Assembly: GCA_018389105.1 (NCBI GenBank)
Contig: JACATO010000920.1
Span: forward strand, 62,001 to 126,000
Reading direction: 5' to 3'
Source: Nautilus pompilius
Lineage: Eukaryota; Mollusca; Cephalopoda; Nautilida; Nautilidae
Length of the DNA stretch: 64,000 nucleotides
Shown here piece by piece: positions 39,401 to 51,829 of this stretch. The notes beneath the pieces are model-generated. The model made no database searches, was not told the DNA's origin, and was given only the letters and a program-made list of their open reading frames with translations. Positions within the stretch are counted from its first letter, which is position 1; every line of letters begins with the position of its first letter. Both the position numbers and the translations under genes were made by a program.

Positions 39401-42400
39401 AGGAGCAAGCAAACAAAAGATTTTAAATTAGAAATTAAAACTGCAGGGAATCTGAAGTGAAAATACGAAGACACATAATGGTCAGTTCCCTTTGAAGTTT
39501 ATGGAAATTCATCGGGCATAAAGAAAAAAATATTTAATTGAAAAACCTTGTGACAAAAGTATGAAACGTAAACTCTTTTCTACACACACAAATCTCTAAG
39601 TCACATAATATAAACTAATAATAAATACAGTAATAAAAATATTTATGAAAAAAAAAAACAAACAAGCAACAAAACTGGGAAAATAATGCAAATAACACGT
39701 GACAGAACTGCATCTCACATCTCGAGTGAGAAACTGAAATTGTCCACAGTGCGCAGTCACGTGTTGATATAGTAGTGCACTGTGGCTGGTCGTCGTGCAA
39801 GTGTTCAGAAAGTAGAAGACTATAAAAGTATAGGTCATTTTAGTGTGGTGAAGGCATGGTAAACACTATGGCTCCTGAGAAGAAAATATCACAAGACGAG
39901 CATATGGAAATCACTCTGAGAAGGATGTGCAGAACTGGTACCATTGACAGTAGATGAGGTTAAGGAAGAAAGCCCAAACTTCCTGAGAGTGATGCTAAGT
40001 ACGTCAGGATATGTTCTCCATGTGACAAATGACAAGTTACAAAGCTTTTGCTGATGACCTAACTGCATATTTTGGTTAACATTTCTTCAAGAACAGTAGA
40101 TACACATTAGTGTGAAATGGTCTCAATGGATGCGTAGCTGCCTAAAAACCCACCTTAAGAGAAAACCAAATGGAAAGGCAGAAGCAGAAGAAATGAAACA
40201 GTGGAATGATCAAACCTGGAAGACGATGCCCTTCACAGATGTGCCCAAGATTGAACTGTATGACAATAATCAACAGCAGTTTGTTTGAAAGTGGACCAGG
40301 CAGCAGTATTAGAGTCAGTGTAAGATAGCTACAGTGAAACATAGAGGTGGAGCAATACAAGTGTAGGGCTGCATGTCAGCCAAGAATGCTGAAGATTTGC
40401 ATAAAATCAAAGTACACTAACTGCCAACAAGTACAGGCAGATTCTCATCCATCATGCCATTTCCTCAGGAAGATACCTCATTGGGTGGGGATTCATTCCA
40501 ACATGATGATGACCCCAAGCACACAGCTAATGTGGTGAAAAACTATCTGGAACATAAAGAGGCTGATAAACACAGAGATACCTTGTCCTGCACAAAGTCC
40601 TGATATGAGCATCATTTAGGCTATATGAAGTAATGTGGCTACTGAGAAAGTCAAATGGCAACCAAACAGCTTGGATAAATTGTGGAAAGTGATACAGAAT
40701 ATTGGAAACAATATTCCAGTCATACATTAATAACCTGTATGGGAGTATGAAAAAAGGTGTCATTTTTTATAGAAACAAAAGGGATCACATGCCAAATACT
40801 AATGTACTGTATAATGCTGTGTGTTTGAATTATTCATATCTCTCATTTACAATTACTCATTATTTGTGCATATCCTGTGTGTGCTTATATAAATTATTTT
40901 CAATACTGTATACACTAATTTGATGATTGGTGATCCAGGATTGTTGACCCCCAACTTGGAGATGGCACATGATATATATGGAAAGTTCATTGCTGAGACC
41001 ACAGTGTAAGGTGAAAATTGCTACAAAATTTGTACTGTTTATAGCAATAAAAAAACAGAAGAACCAGAAAAATCTGTATAATACTGAACAGTTAACAACT
41101 GTGGAAATGATCACACAGCAACCTTATATACATAAACTGTTCATTTCTCATAATGTTCCTCATCATGTTAGTGTTTATGCTTGAATAAACTCTAGCATAC
41201 CAAGCACTGTTGAATTCTGAATCTCTTAAAAATGACAAGGCACTTTGAGAAAATGCAAGACAGAACAATAAAATTACTTTATTTTAAAACTAAATATACC
41301 TATTAAGGTATCTTTCATATATGTAATTATTCTTCAAATAAAATATATCATATTGTTTGTCAAAAACAATTTATTCATACAAGATGTCTCCCCCTTATAC
41401 TGGATATTGCATCTCTCTTAATAAAATTATATTTATATATTTTGTCATTATTTCCACACAATTATAAAAACCTTTAAAAGTTTTCAAAGTTTATATTTCT
41501 TTAAAAAAAAAAAAAGTCAATCACATATTCCCCATTTTTTCCTTACATTTTTCTCAATTTGAAGAGAGTTCTAAAATCAAGCTATCCAAAATTCTTAATA
41601 ATATTAAACAGTCACAAGAATTTCAAAACAAAAGGTTATCTTTATCAATAAGCAATGAAAGTTATAATTAGGTTTAAGGACTGCCAACCTTAATGGGGAA
41701 GAAAAAGTAAAACCAGATGGCTGAGATTTGAGTATTTTTTAATTTTTAAACTAATCAGCCCATTGTACTCTTTTTTCACTGAACTTCTTTGAGCAGAATG
41801 TACAATGTATATGCAGGTAGAAGCTCTTCATGGTGGAAGGCTTTTGCTGTCTTTTCAAGATTTTGGATAGTTCTGTAACCAGCCCTCAATGACTTTTCAA
41901 AGATGCCAGACTGCACATGGCCAACGGCTCTAAGAAATCTTAGTGAGCTACACCTCCACATTTTAAATCTTTTAACGCTTGTGCATAAAATTTACACAAA
42001 GGTAGTGAAACCTACAGGCCCTTGAGGTTGTTTTTCTTTTCTTTTTTCATATAAATTTTCTTTTAGCAATATAATTTGCATTTACTAAATATTTTCAAAT
42101 AAACAGCTTCCTTCAAGACTCATTATGACAAAAGGTATCTTTAACACAGGCTGATCTGACAGATGAACTATGTAAATGATCCACAATAACAAACCAACTG
42201 CTGTGTTGTTATTAAATATGGATTTCCAGGCAGACAAAGCAGAATCTATTAAAATATTTTTGTAGGAACTTACCTACCTAATGTGAATATGTTACCATTT
42301 TCAGTCAGCATAACTAAATGGTCACTGCCAGATGATATCTTTACCACTATTTCATTTGGTAAAATTTGTGTGGGGGATCTCTGAGGACCAGATAGCAACA

Positions 42401-44002
42401 GACCAAGCGATCCATTTGCATCCTGAAAAACAAAGGAAGAAACTTAATATTCAAGCCTCCTAAAATTTATTTGATATTCATTTAATCATAAAAAAATTTT
42501 TTAAAATACATATATATATATATATGGTGAAGAATACTTAAATTTTAAAAAAAATTAAGACAAATACATACAGCAGGCAACCAAGGCATAATTGACATAA
42601 TAAGGAAGTCTTCATCAGTGTTCATTATCAACTTAACATAAACTCTACAACAAAAGAACTACAATTCTAGACTGAAATCACCAGCATACAAAGTGATAAG
42701 TTGAGTAAATCTAAACAGGATGAAGAGGGAGAGAGAAAAGATTACTAGAAATATGAATAACAGAGCAGATGAATTTTGCTTGTTTAAGTTTGGTTTGGAT
42801 ATCATAACGCTAAACCAAGAGTCCATACATATACATAGAAGACTTGACCAGTATCTTGACATCAAGGCAAGTACATGATGCAGAGTTTAAAGGCCAAATC
42901 CTCACACCTCGATAAATGGATCAAAATTCCTAATAGATACATGTGATAGTATTTCTTCCTGTGGTAAGTTATAGAAAGATAGAAACAAAGTTAATCCAAA
43001 AGGCACAAACCCTAAAGTTTCCCCAAATGAAAACATTTCCGTCTTCTGTTAAAGCAGCAGTGTGGCTGTCTCCAGCAGAAACCTGAATGATTTTTGCATT
43101 TAGATCCACTTTTTCTGGTAATGCCTCCAATCCTCCTTTTGAGTCGTCCCAACCCAGAGCACCTTCATCATTGCAACCAAATGTGTAAACCTGAAGAATA
43201 CAAAAAGTATCTTAGGAGAGAGATCAGAAGTCTGATTAAATTTGAACAGACTGCTGATAAATACAACATCAAAATCTGTTTTATACATTAAAATTTTCAC
43301 AAGGTGTGTAAAAAGAAACCAGTCAAAGGATTTTTAAGGTGAAAAACAAATTTCTGTTTTTTTGCAAATTTCAAATCCATGCTGATATTAGAGTAAAACC
43401 AATAGTGTTACAGTGTTTGTCTTACTTCTCATAACACTGACTCACCTCTCCTGATTCTGAAAGGCAGACTGTATGCATGCCTCCAGCACACACTTGAACA
43501 AGGTTCTGTGGAAGACGCACAGGTGAGGGGTAAGTCTTTTCCAACACATCCTCTCCCAAACCAAGCTGACCAACATCTCCTTCTCCAAATGTCAGAGCTA
43601 TACTTCCAGGAATTTCCCGAAGTGATCTGTGACTAACTGATAATATATAGAGAGTAGCCAGGTGATTTTCAGCTGGGCTTCATCGATTTCAAAGAAATTT
43701 ACACTATGAAAAATAGAAGATTTTCATTTTAACCTAGCAGAACTGGAAAAAAAAATTCCCAAGCAAACAAATAGACAAAATAATTGAAGATTATATAGGT
43801 GTAGAATTCAAGCAAAAAAATTGCTTTCATGCAAAAATCCAATCAAACTGCCTGCCATTGCAACTGAGAAGCATTAGTTACATTAAAGAAATAAATATTA
43901 ACATAATACATGTATTAAAGACATACCTTTGGATCGCTTTTTGGGAATTAAAGTAATTTCTTTTAAATTTTTTTTGCGTCTCTTGTCTGTAGTTTTAACC
44001 AT
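33500..44002 (-). CDS. RCC1: RCC1, Ran guanine nucleotide exchange factor (one frame break)
   Basis: Seven-bladed propeller protein that binds nucleosomes and loads Ran with GTP in the nucleus. Coding exons, 5' to 3': 43927-44002, 43446-43636, 43011-43190, 42278-42422, 39278-39349, 38388-38545, 36873-36989, 34121-34279, 33864-33969, 33500-33554. All are GT-AG and phases agree except for exon 38388-38545, which is 158 nt where 159 is needed. Total is 1259 nt, one short of 420 codons; the human protein is 421 residues. Recognised stretches are [103 protein letters not shown] and [12 protein letters not shown]. The Asp of GSDHLV and the His of GGQHHT, known to matter for exchange, are kept. The N-terminal tail is short and basic ([17 protein letters not shown]). 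A 5' exon at 47190-47290 joins in frame to the ATG at 44002. Confidence 0.95.
35107..36442 (+). mobile_element. mariner element in an RCC1 intron
   Basis: 1336-bp element with 29-bp inverted ends (GAGGTGTAGTCAAAAAGTAT at the left; its inverse, ATACTTTTTGACTACACCTT, at the right, only about three mismatches) and TA duplications at 35105-35106 and 36443-36444. It lies on the strand opposite to RCC1, between exons 34121-34279 and 36873-36989. The ends are well preserved and the size is that of a complete mariner. Confidence 0.93.
35314..36370 (+). pseudogene. mariner transposase, lightly damaged
   Basis: Frames in order: [18 protein letters not shown] from 35314, the helix-turn-helix ([20 protein letters not shown]), GRPST, then [28 protein letters not shown] and [14 protein letters not shown], ending GEHFEGN with TAA at 36368-36370. 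The three catalytic Asp are present and the last two are 34 residues apart (DD34D). Damage seen: a frameshift near 35512, a TAG at 35958-35960 after YTPQG, further stops near 36020-36040, and a frameshift in the A-run near 36200. Few lesions suggest a fairly recent insertion. Confidence 0.9.
39856..40740 (+). pseudogene. Tc1-like transposase relic in an RCC1 intron
   Basis: Starts [19 protein letters not shown] at 39856. Later frames give [44 protein letters not shown] and [20 protein letters not shown], the Tc1 order from first to second catalytic Asp. Many stops and frameshifts break it and the final Glu region is lost. No matching inverted ends were found. It is older than the mariner at 35107. 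Confidence 0.8.
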
Positions 44003-44394
44003 CTGAAAGAACATAATCAATTTTTTTTATTTAACATAAAAAATGTAGAAATTTAATACTTATAGTATGCAAACATTAGCAAAAGTATTCTGATGCTAAA
44101 TTAGGCTAAATGGATAGAGAAATTTTGCATCTTTTTGTGTTTTATACTAAGCTTCCAGCAAAAGTAGCTCACTTGTAGTCTCTGCCCTTAATAGTTGCAT
44201 ACATTTGTATGTTGCACACATAAGCATACTTATAATGTGATACATATTCAAGGGATATTAAAATAAACAATAAAAATAAAGCTTTCATTTATGAAGTCAG
44301 CAGTAGTTCCTTGCAGTCCAGCCAGCAGTATGGCTAACGGTATGAATGGAGTTATTATGAATTAATTAACTCTATTCTTTAGTAGTAGATAAAG

Positions 44395-44560
44395 AGCAGA
44401 TGATGATTGGTTAGGCTACTAGACTAAAGCTAAAGGCTAAATTTTAATATTGGGCATGCATATTTCTCTCTTCTTCATCACCAAGCCGCATGGGTTTCCT
44501 CCTACATTTAAAATTAAAAAGCTCTAGTAGGGACTTTCACTAGGTTTGTTTGGTAGTTAA
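44395..44560 (+). repeat. Possible SINE
   Basis: A box A-like GATTGGTTAGGCTACTAGAC followed by a weak box B-like AAAGGCTAAATTTT, then GGGTTTCCTCCTACA, a motif seen in animal SINE bodies. It lies in the first RCC1 intron. Confidence 0.35.
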
Positions 44561-45539
44561 AAGTGCTGGTGACACTTACCCTACAGATCATCTTGGAAGG
44601 ACCTGACCACCTATCAAGTACTATTCCTGGCCTAAGAAGGCAACACCGAGAACATGTCTCTCTGTTATCTGTAACAGCTTGTAGCAAGTTATGCGGCTGT
44701 TATCAGTCTGCTGTCTTTTACCATCTTAAAGTTTTCCTGAATGTTCTATAAATATTCCTTCTGTAGTAAAACATTTGATTTACATCAGAAAATCTTCAAA
44801 AAATTTGCAAGTGAGTTTACATTTCCATTATTGAGAAGTTCTTTTTAAAAAATTCAATGTTTTATAACATTTAAATATCTAGTAGATATTTCAGTATCAC
44901 AGAGGCTTCCCTTAGTGCTCAAAGTTTTTTGGTGTCAGTTTTGTATGAAAGTCTTTGATTCTCAGACTGAAATTCAAAACTGTCAATATGCTTTCCAAAT
45001 TAGAAGATAGATTTATCAAAGAAACTTCTTAAAGATGGATGTTCTGACATATGATACCTACTTCATAAGGATACAATTATTCATGCACACCAGAGACATG
45101 TATTGCCTTTCCAATAATAGACATTTAGCTATACATTATTCACAAACATTTTCTGTGAAGTGCACATGATATAAAATGCAAATGTAATAACTATAATGTT
45201 GTAGTTTTCAAACATAATCATTTAAAGATACCTAAATAAAATTCCTTACTATGTATTATTAATATTGCTATAATGTCTTCCTCTTTTTAATGACTGTTGC
45301 TTGTGTGGTAATAGTTCTTTTTTTGTCTTACTATCATTGTAAGATTGGTGTCTACCTATCTGAGCTAAATAGACAATTGAAAATACCCTTCTTGATTGCT
45401 TCCTGAAAATTTGATGGGATAGTCCATTAAGGACTGGTATGGTAGCCTGCATGTTAGAAAAGAAATCAATTGACCAAAAATGATGCTAGATTAGATAGTA
45501 TACTCACTCTCAATAGTCACCACCATAATAATGCATTAT

Positions 45540-46160
45540 GTGCAGGGTGTATAAAATCACCCTGCAACATAATAAAAAATGGAAAGGAGGCCCATCAATG
45601 TCTGTGTTCTCAAGCATGGAGTCCATTATAGGTTTCAAATCATCTCAACATACCAATGGGAAATTGTGTATTTTAACTGTCCATCATTGGAATTGTACCT
45701 CCAGCAAGTCAACCACATCCACTAATAAAGGAAAATATCATCAGCATAGGTGGCATGTGATGTGGTTGAAGTGCCAAACTTATAGCCCAAACTATATTTT
45801 GTTAATCTGACAAGGAACTTATTAACCACAACATGAACAAGGTGGGCAAAAGGGGGTCATCCTGTTTGACTACCCCATAGCAGGTAACTGGATCAGACTT
45901 CCCACCTATGATCTTGAGGGCTGTAAATAAGTCTGCATACAGGTTCTTCAAGTGTCAATAAAAGCTGCTGAAATATGTTGGACATCCAACGCTGCTTTCA
46001 TAAAATCCAACATAACCAGAGCAGTTGCTAGTGCTGTTTCTTTACATGACAAAAAATGCAGTCAATAGTCACAATGTTGGTGCTGCAATTGGTGCATCAC
46101 CCATCTCCTGAGTCAAGATTCAAGAGTATGGCTGGTATATGACATTATAATAGTAATTCT
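45540..46160 (-). mobile_element. LINE reverse-transcriptase relic
   Basis: Minus-strand frames show GVVKQDDPLLPTLF (about 45838-45885), equivalent to the G-x-x-Q-G-D-P-L-S-P block, and ATYADDIFLY with the YADD catalytic box at 45737-45748. ALATALVMLDFMKA-like sequence lies upstream. Several stops show it is dead. It lies in the first RCC1 intron, on the same strand as RCC1. Confidence 0.75.
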
Positions 46161-46779
46161 AATAATTTTCACCAACAATCTTTGAAAATTTCAAATTTGT
46201 TGGATTAAAAACAGAACTTAATTCGGTTTTATGGCGTATATCTTATCTTTTCTAAGCATCTATAAATAAATAAAAGTATCATCAGTGCCAGAGATTTAGA
46301 ATTTGAAGATTTATTACATTATCTCAGAATTTATATGGAGAGTCAGTCTACTCAAACCATCCACTGTTTACAAACTTATGCAATAACTGTGGTTGGCTGT
46401 ACGTCTACAACAGATAGGTTATTCCTTGTATCTGCTACTTTATCAATGGAAAAAAATGCTTATGAAAGGGTAGCCTATTACTACCTTTAAAAAATCTGTA
46501 ACTATGTTCCGTTGATTAGCATGAGAAAGCAAATAAGCGCGACTTGTCTACTTTTTTTCCCTTATCTTTTAGAATTTTAAATCTTATAGAATCCCTATGT
46601 AATCAGCAGCATGCAGGAGTAGGGAATCTAGTTTTGCCAAAACGTTTAGAATAACTGTGATTTTTTTCTCATCCCCCACCCCCCCAGATCGTTCTACTGT
46701 AGACGTTTGAATGGAACCAGGCTGAAACAGGATCACCACAAAGGTTAGAGAAGGGTCTCCAGAACATTCACCTCCCAAA

Positions 46780-47617
46780 GTCCTTAACAAAGAAAGGGCT
46801 CACACCGTACACTACGAAGGACCCCCCCCATCCCTTTAGATGGCGAGCAGATCGACCCCGTCCTCCTGCCAACCACACAGTTTGTTACACAAACGGCAAA
46901 AATTAATTAATTGTACTCTCAAAGATCAGCCGCAGTACGAATAATTTAAATAAATGCGTTAATGGGAATGGAAACAACAGCTAGCGAATGATGAGGCCCT
47001 CCTTGCTAAGGTCAGCAGGAGGGGGGAGGGTTAATAGCTCCCCTCTGCTGGAGGGGGGACATGAACTGACCACCTTCTGGGTCACGGCCATCGCGAGATA
47101 ATCACTCAAAGACGAGCAGAGATAACGGTCGGCAGTGTGTGGGGAGGGGGGTTAGCCATGTAAGAGAGAGAGAGGTGCATAATAATTACCCTGGGCATCT
47201 TCGTCATCGAGAACCAGCCGCCTCCCGTAACTTCCAGGTAAAACGTGCGACAATTCAAAATGGCGCCACACGCTCGCATCACCAGGCAAGAACTGTTTTC
47301 GTATTTGCTGCCTTAAGTTAAAGAAAATATAAATTAAAATTTTTATGAGATGAATAATTAAAATTTAAAAAAAAAAGAAAATTATTTATTTATTTTTCAA
47401 AAAAAAAAAGAAAAAAATTTTGGTACTCTATTCACCTGAGGGTTGTGGTGGGGGGGGCGGGGAGGTTTCGATGGTCTACGCCAGGTGGCGCGCGATGCGG
47501 TCACAGTTGCTTTGCCAGTCGAAATAGGTAGTTTCGGAACAGCAGCGGGAAAAGAAAACGAACGACACCTTTGTTTTCTCCCCCCACCCGTTGTTGTGTC
47601 TCTCTTCGAGAGAAGCG
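46780..47617. promoter_or_regulatory. CpG-rich bidirectional promoter, RCC1 and SF3B5
   Basis: Between the RCC1 5' exon (minus) and the SF3B5 start codon (plus) the sequence is GC- and CpG-rich, unlike the AT-rich DNA on both sides. A YY1-type AAAATGGCGCC lies at 47257-47267. No TATA box is convincing for either gene. The head-to-head spacing is a few hundred bases, so shared control is likely. Confidence 0.6.
47190..47290 (-). other. RCC1: RCC1 5' exon, possibly coding
   Basis: On the minus strand a good donor (CCCAGG then GTAATT) ends an exon at 47190. Joined to the acceptor before 44002 it keeps one open frame: ATGs at 47279, 47207 and 47198 are all in frame with [11 protein letters not shown], the nearest giving MPR-MVKTT. 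The ATG at 44002 would then sit in an AGGATGG context. Which start is used depends on the transcription start, which cannot be read here. The 5' limit is approximate. Confidence 0.5.
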
Positions 47618-47875
47618 ATGGGCGACCGGTACAATATCCACAGCCAGCTGGAACACCTGCAGTCGAAGTACATCGGCACCGGCCACGCCGACACCAACAA
47701 GTGGGAATGGCTGACGAACCAGCACCGGGACAGCTACGCCTCCTACCTGGGACACTTCGACATGCTCAACTACTTCTCGCTGGTCGAAAACGAAGCCAAG
47801 GCCCGGGTTCGCTTCAACCTGATGGAGAAGATGGTGCAGCCGTGTGGACCGCCTCCGGAGAGGCCAGAAGACTGA
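47618..47875 (+). CDS. SF3B5: SF3B5 (SF3b10), splicing factor 3b subunit 5
   Basis: Smallest subunit of the SF3b complex of U2 snRNP, which secures branch-point recognition in the nucleus. A single uninterrupted exon encodes 85 residues, close to the usual family length: MGDRYNIHSQLEHLQSKYIG, HADTNKWEWLTNQHRDSY, LGHFDMLNYFSLVENEAKAR, NLMEKMVQPCGPPPERPED. The match to animal SF3B5 is near full length, and the human gene is also intronless. The start follows AGAAGCG; the longer overlapping frames are in other phases. An AATAAA at 48172-48177 is about 300 bases past the stop. It is the plus-strand partner of RCC1 at the shared CpG-rich promoter. Confidence 0.97.
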   Translation: MGDRYNIHSQLEHLQSKYIGTGHADTNKWEWLTNQHRDSYASYLGHFDMLNYFSLVENEAKARVRFNLMEKMVQPCGPPPERPED

Positions 47876-48171
47876 TGGGCGGCTTTGCGTTGGTCGCTCC
47901 TACCCCGCCAAGATGGACGCGAAGAGGAGTAACCGACCCTCCTCCTCCTCCTCTCTCCCCACCCGGATTCGTTCAACAACGAAGAGGAATTGAGTTAATA
48001 ATTTCCAAAAGAAATTACTGATATTGTAGCGGGAATCATTTTGTCGTGACGATGCTTATATTTCCGGATTTTTTTTATTTTTTTAAATGATCGGTTACTT
48101 TTTTCCCCTTTGGTCTTGTTGTTGGAGGAGGTGAGGAAGTTGATCGGATGGGTGAGGTCTGTTCGTTTTAT

Positions 48172-48177
48172 AATAAA
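48172..48177 (+). terminator. Poly(A) signal AATAAA for SF3B5
   Basis: AATAAA about 300 bases after the SF3B5 stop, followed by T/G-rich sequence. Confidence 0.55.
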
Positions 48178-48199
48178 GGTTGCTATTTGGAGACTTGTT

Positions 48200-49470
48200 G
48201 TTCCTTACATTTATTTTTAAAACTGCTAGCAACAGCTCCCTTCTGCTTGCTTAGTGGTTCTGAATGTTTTTGGAGTATTACTCTTATGGTCATCCCAGTT
48301 GATGACAGTTCAGCCTTAGAAAATGCTGGTTTAATGTCTTGACAGTGCTTCCTTAACAAATTTGTTTCTCTTGGGGTTATATATATATATTTTTTTTTCT
48401 GAGATGATGTTCAGCATTTCAGACAAGTGGTCTCCTATAAGCATGTATACTTTGGAGGGAATGAAACTATGTAGGCTGCAGATCCCAGGAGTGAGGTATC
48501 ACATGCACCCAGTCTTGTAATTGGTTTCACCCAACCAATTCAAATCTCAATTATAGTGATACCATTAATTATAGTTGTGTGCAGAGTAGCAGAAAGTGTC
48601 TGCTTTTTCATGAAGTCCCTATCCTGAAGTATCCATTTACCATGTCTTTAAGCATATTTATTATAATGGACTGTCAGGCAGATTGTTCTATGTATTCACT
48701 ATTAGAAATATGAAATATTTGTTATAGATGATTAAAGTTTTGTATTATCCAAATTAGAGCACACTAAAAAGTTTGCATCTAAAAGAGGTATCATATTCTG
48801 TTGTACTAGGCATTAGTTTCATTTTGAGTTACTCCATAGTGGTTTGTTTGGTGATATAACTAAGGTGATACTATGTTAAATTGATTTTATATCCCTTTTA
48901 AAATCACATTTATTATAATAATATCTTTTGTTTACCTAGTTAATGATGGCCTTTTAGCTTTGCCATTGAATTTTTTTTTGTTGCTGTGTTTTATCTTTCA
49001 TTATCCACTGATGATGATATTTGCATATGTTGGTGGTGGGATTTAAACCAGGCACTTTTTGGTTGTGAATGGTGTGCTACTTACTGACCTATTCAACAAA
49101 ATACTATTATTAGAATTTTTGCTCTTTTTAAACTCTCAGATTGTTTTCTCCTGGCACTTTGGTTTGTTAGCACTTTTGTACAGTAACCTTATAGGACTGA
49201 GTTCTACATTTGTTTTCCCAATGGATTTGCTGACAAGCATGTTTGCTGCTGCTCTGATCTGCTGAGCTTTACATTTGGACTGAATGGCCAAGATTGTTGT
49301 TTCTGCCCAAATGTTTTCCTTTCTAACCAGACATGTTCTGAAACACTCTAACTTTTTGTTTTTCCCTTTTCCATTCTGTTTTCTTTAATTTTTGCTGTTG
49401 ATAGTCTGCTTGTTTCATCTTTATATATGTAGTTTATTCTGCCTGCCTCACAGGGTGGCTTAGTTGTGAC
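48200..49470. other. Intergenic, nothing recognised
   Basis: AT-rich, CpG-poor sequence downstream of SF3B5. No gene, no intact repeat and no clear regulatory site was seen. Confidence 0.6.
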
Positions 49471-49479
49471 TGGTGGTTC

Positions 49480-50170
49480 TGCTATAAATGACTTCAGATG
49501 TTCTATGTGCTGTACAGTTTTCTCAGCTTCTGTGAGATACCTAGGATATCGGTAGGGTGATTGTAGCCATAGGCATCTTTTTTGGGTGATCTTGTGAGAT
49601 AGGTGGCCAAGAGTGCTGTTGATGAATGTCAGGTATCCATTTCACTGATATGTCTTCATAATTATCTTCATTTTGTACTGTGAGTGGCATTATTTGGTCA
49701 GATGTTGCTAGCCCTCTTCAGGAAATTGATGATGCCCTTTTTCACTGGGGCTGGATGATATGATGTATAATCCAGATACCTTCTGGTGTAAGTACCCTTC
49801 TATATACACTTGTATGGAAACTATTTTTCGCTAGAACATCCAGGAAGGAGATCTTTTTATTCTTTTCCAGTTCCATGGTTAATTGTATAGTAGACCTCAG
49901 GCTATTCAGAGGTTAAGAAGATTGTTTGGGTCCTTTATGTTCCCAGAGATATAGGTGTCATCTTCCACATCCTCCAGGTAGTTTCCATTGTTGGTAAAAG
50001 TAAAGGAACACAGTAAAACAACAAAAAGTTCAGGAGTTGTAGAACACATCTGATCAGAAAAGAAACAATAATCCTGGCCAAGCTCTACTGGAGAGTTTGA
50101 CATCAAAGAAGCAGCATACATGCCTATGATCAACTGATCCATCAGCAGACCAAGCGTAGAACTCAGTCCT
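49480..50170 (-). mobile_element. Penelope-like retroelement relic
   Basis: Minus-strand frames give DVEDDTYI (near 49948-49971), equivalent to the YVDDTF box of Penelope-like reverse transcriptases. They are followed by TIQFTMELEKNKKISFLDVL and, one frame on, RYLDYTSYHPAPVKKGIINF with LKRASN after it. This is the order seen just after the catalytic box in these elements. Several stops and frameshifts are present. No GIY-YIG endonuclease was recognised. Confidence 0.7.
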
Positions 50171-50262
50171 ATGTGGTTACCCTGTCTTTATACTAGCAAG
50201 CTATGTTTCCAAGATAAACCAATCTGTGAATTTAAATCGAGCTAATATTTATTAATTTTCAA

Positions 50263-50340
50263 TTGTTGAAATAGTTCAGTTGGTAGCACACTGGATTCTG
50301 AACCAAGAATATTTGTTCAAATCCTACCAGTGACATATGC
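50263..50340 (+). repeat. tRNA-like SINE head
   Basis: ATAGTTCAGTTGGTAGCACA (box A) and TTGTTCAAATCC (box B) are spaced as in a tRNA, with an anticodon-loop-like TTCTGAA between them. Stem pairing is imperfect, so this is a SINE head or dead tRNA copy rather than a working tRNA gene. Confidence 0.6.
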
Positions 50341-50344
50341 AAAT

Positions 50345-51824
50345 AGTATTATCAGTAGATGCTAAAAATATTGCTGAAGATGGCATGAATTAACTTTGAA
50401 ATGTATCAATAAAAATTGCAGTGAATGGGGGTAATGGTCTATTGGTTACAATCTTCAAATCAAACTTTTCACATCATTTGTTTCTAAAGTCACTTTATAT
50501 GATCTTAATGACTAGAGTTATAAACAAAGATTTTAAAGTGTGCTTGCCTTCATTTCTGTTAAACTCATGACAGTAGTGAAAATTTGTGTAAAATTTTGCA
50601 TTTGAGTAAAATTGCACACACTTAATTTTTTTAAAATTTTACCTGTGAATGTTGTGTTGGAGAAAATAAAAATTTGGAAGTTTTTAAAATGAAGTGGTTC
50701 GCAAAATTGCAACAAAATCTGGTAATTGTCAGATATAAACTGAGATGATATTAGGGCTCACTGAATTTTTCAAATGAAAATATTTGTACAGAGTAGATGA
50801 TAAAAATGCAGTTAATCTGGGTTCATAAGTTTGCAAGTAATGCCTTAATTAAAGTTGTGATGGAGATGATTAATACAGAATTTTAGGACATTCATTCCTT
50901 TCCTTGATATTATTCAAATCTTTACCCCTCTTAGATTGTGTTAAACAGTGATGTTAAAAATGTTTGTTAACACTTTGATTCAGCATTTGTATGGTGAAGT
51001 AGTGCATATTCTATCAGTATTAGAATATTTTTAGTTATAAATAAGAGAGAAATAATGATACTATCAAAACAGCAAAGTCTTAAAACTAAGCAATAGTTTA
51101 AACAAATATATGCCAATAAAGAAATGCAGATAATATTAGGTCACTATATTAAACATAAACACTAAATAAATAATGGTAATTTTTTATTTTTGCAATAGTG
51201 CTCTTAATGAATTTGATTAACATTGAGCATGGCAAGATTACTTTGTAATGTATGTATTGTGCTGCCATTTTTAATTTTTACGTAAATATGTATTGATGAC
51301 AAATGTTGACTTTTAAGTTGATTGGAAACAAGGAAAATGTCATGTTTACACCTGGCTACTGTAAAATAGAGTGACTGGAATGTTTTAAGCTGATGTTACT
51401 TGTACAGGAATGTCTCATTGACAAGATATGCTACAACTTACAAGATTGTGGCAGTAAATTTTTATTGTTTGTATAGTTTACAGATATAATCACTATTGAT
51501 GATTTACAAATGTTGCAATTTACAACATTGAAAAAACAAAATCTCTTGCACAATTTATGCAAATACATATAAATGCTGACTACCTACTATAATATGAAGA
51601 AACTTATCTAGCTTGTACTGATATTATCAGCCTTGCATCAAATTTGAATGAACTAGTTCTGATAATGATTAGCAACAAATTACCAATGAAAGAAGTTAAA
51701 ATTTATGCAATTAATGATAACCCTATGATATAATTCAAACCTGAGAAAAATATTCAAATATTTCTTTATTAGAATATGAAATTTATTGCCATAGGTACTA
51801 ACTGGAAGTATTTATGTATACTGC
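50345..51824. other. Intergenic, nothing recognised
   Basis: Strongly AT-rich sequence with only short chance frames. No gene or transposon end was identified. Confidence 0.6.
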
Positions 51825-51829
51825 ATCTA

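Noticed and set aside
47443..48021. 192-codon frame overlapping SF3B5
   Set aside because: It is a shadow in another frame over a near-perfect SF3B5; its composition is Pro/Arg-rich from GC content.
50263..50340. Functional tRNA-Gln gene
   Set aside because: Boxes A and B are present but the acceptor and anticodon stems pair poorly; it is better explained as a SINE head.
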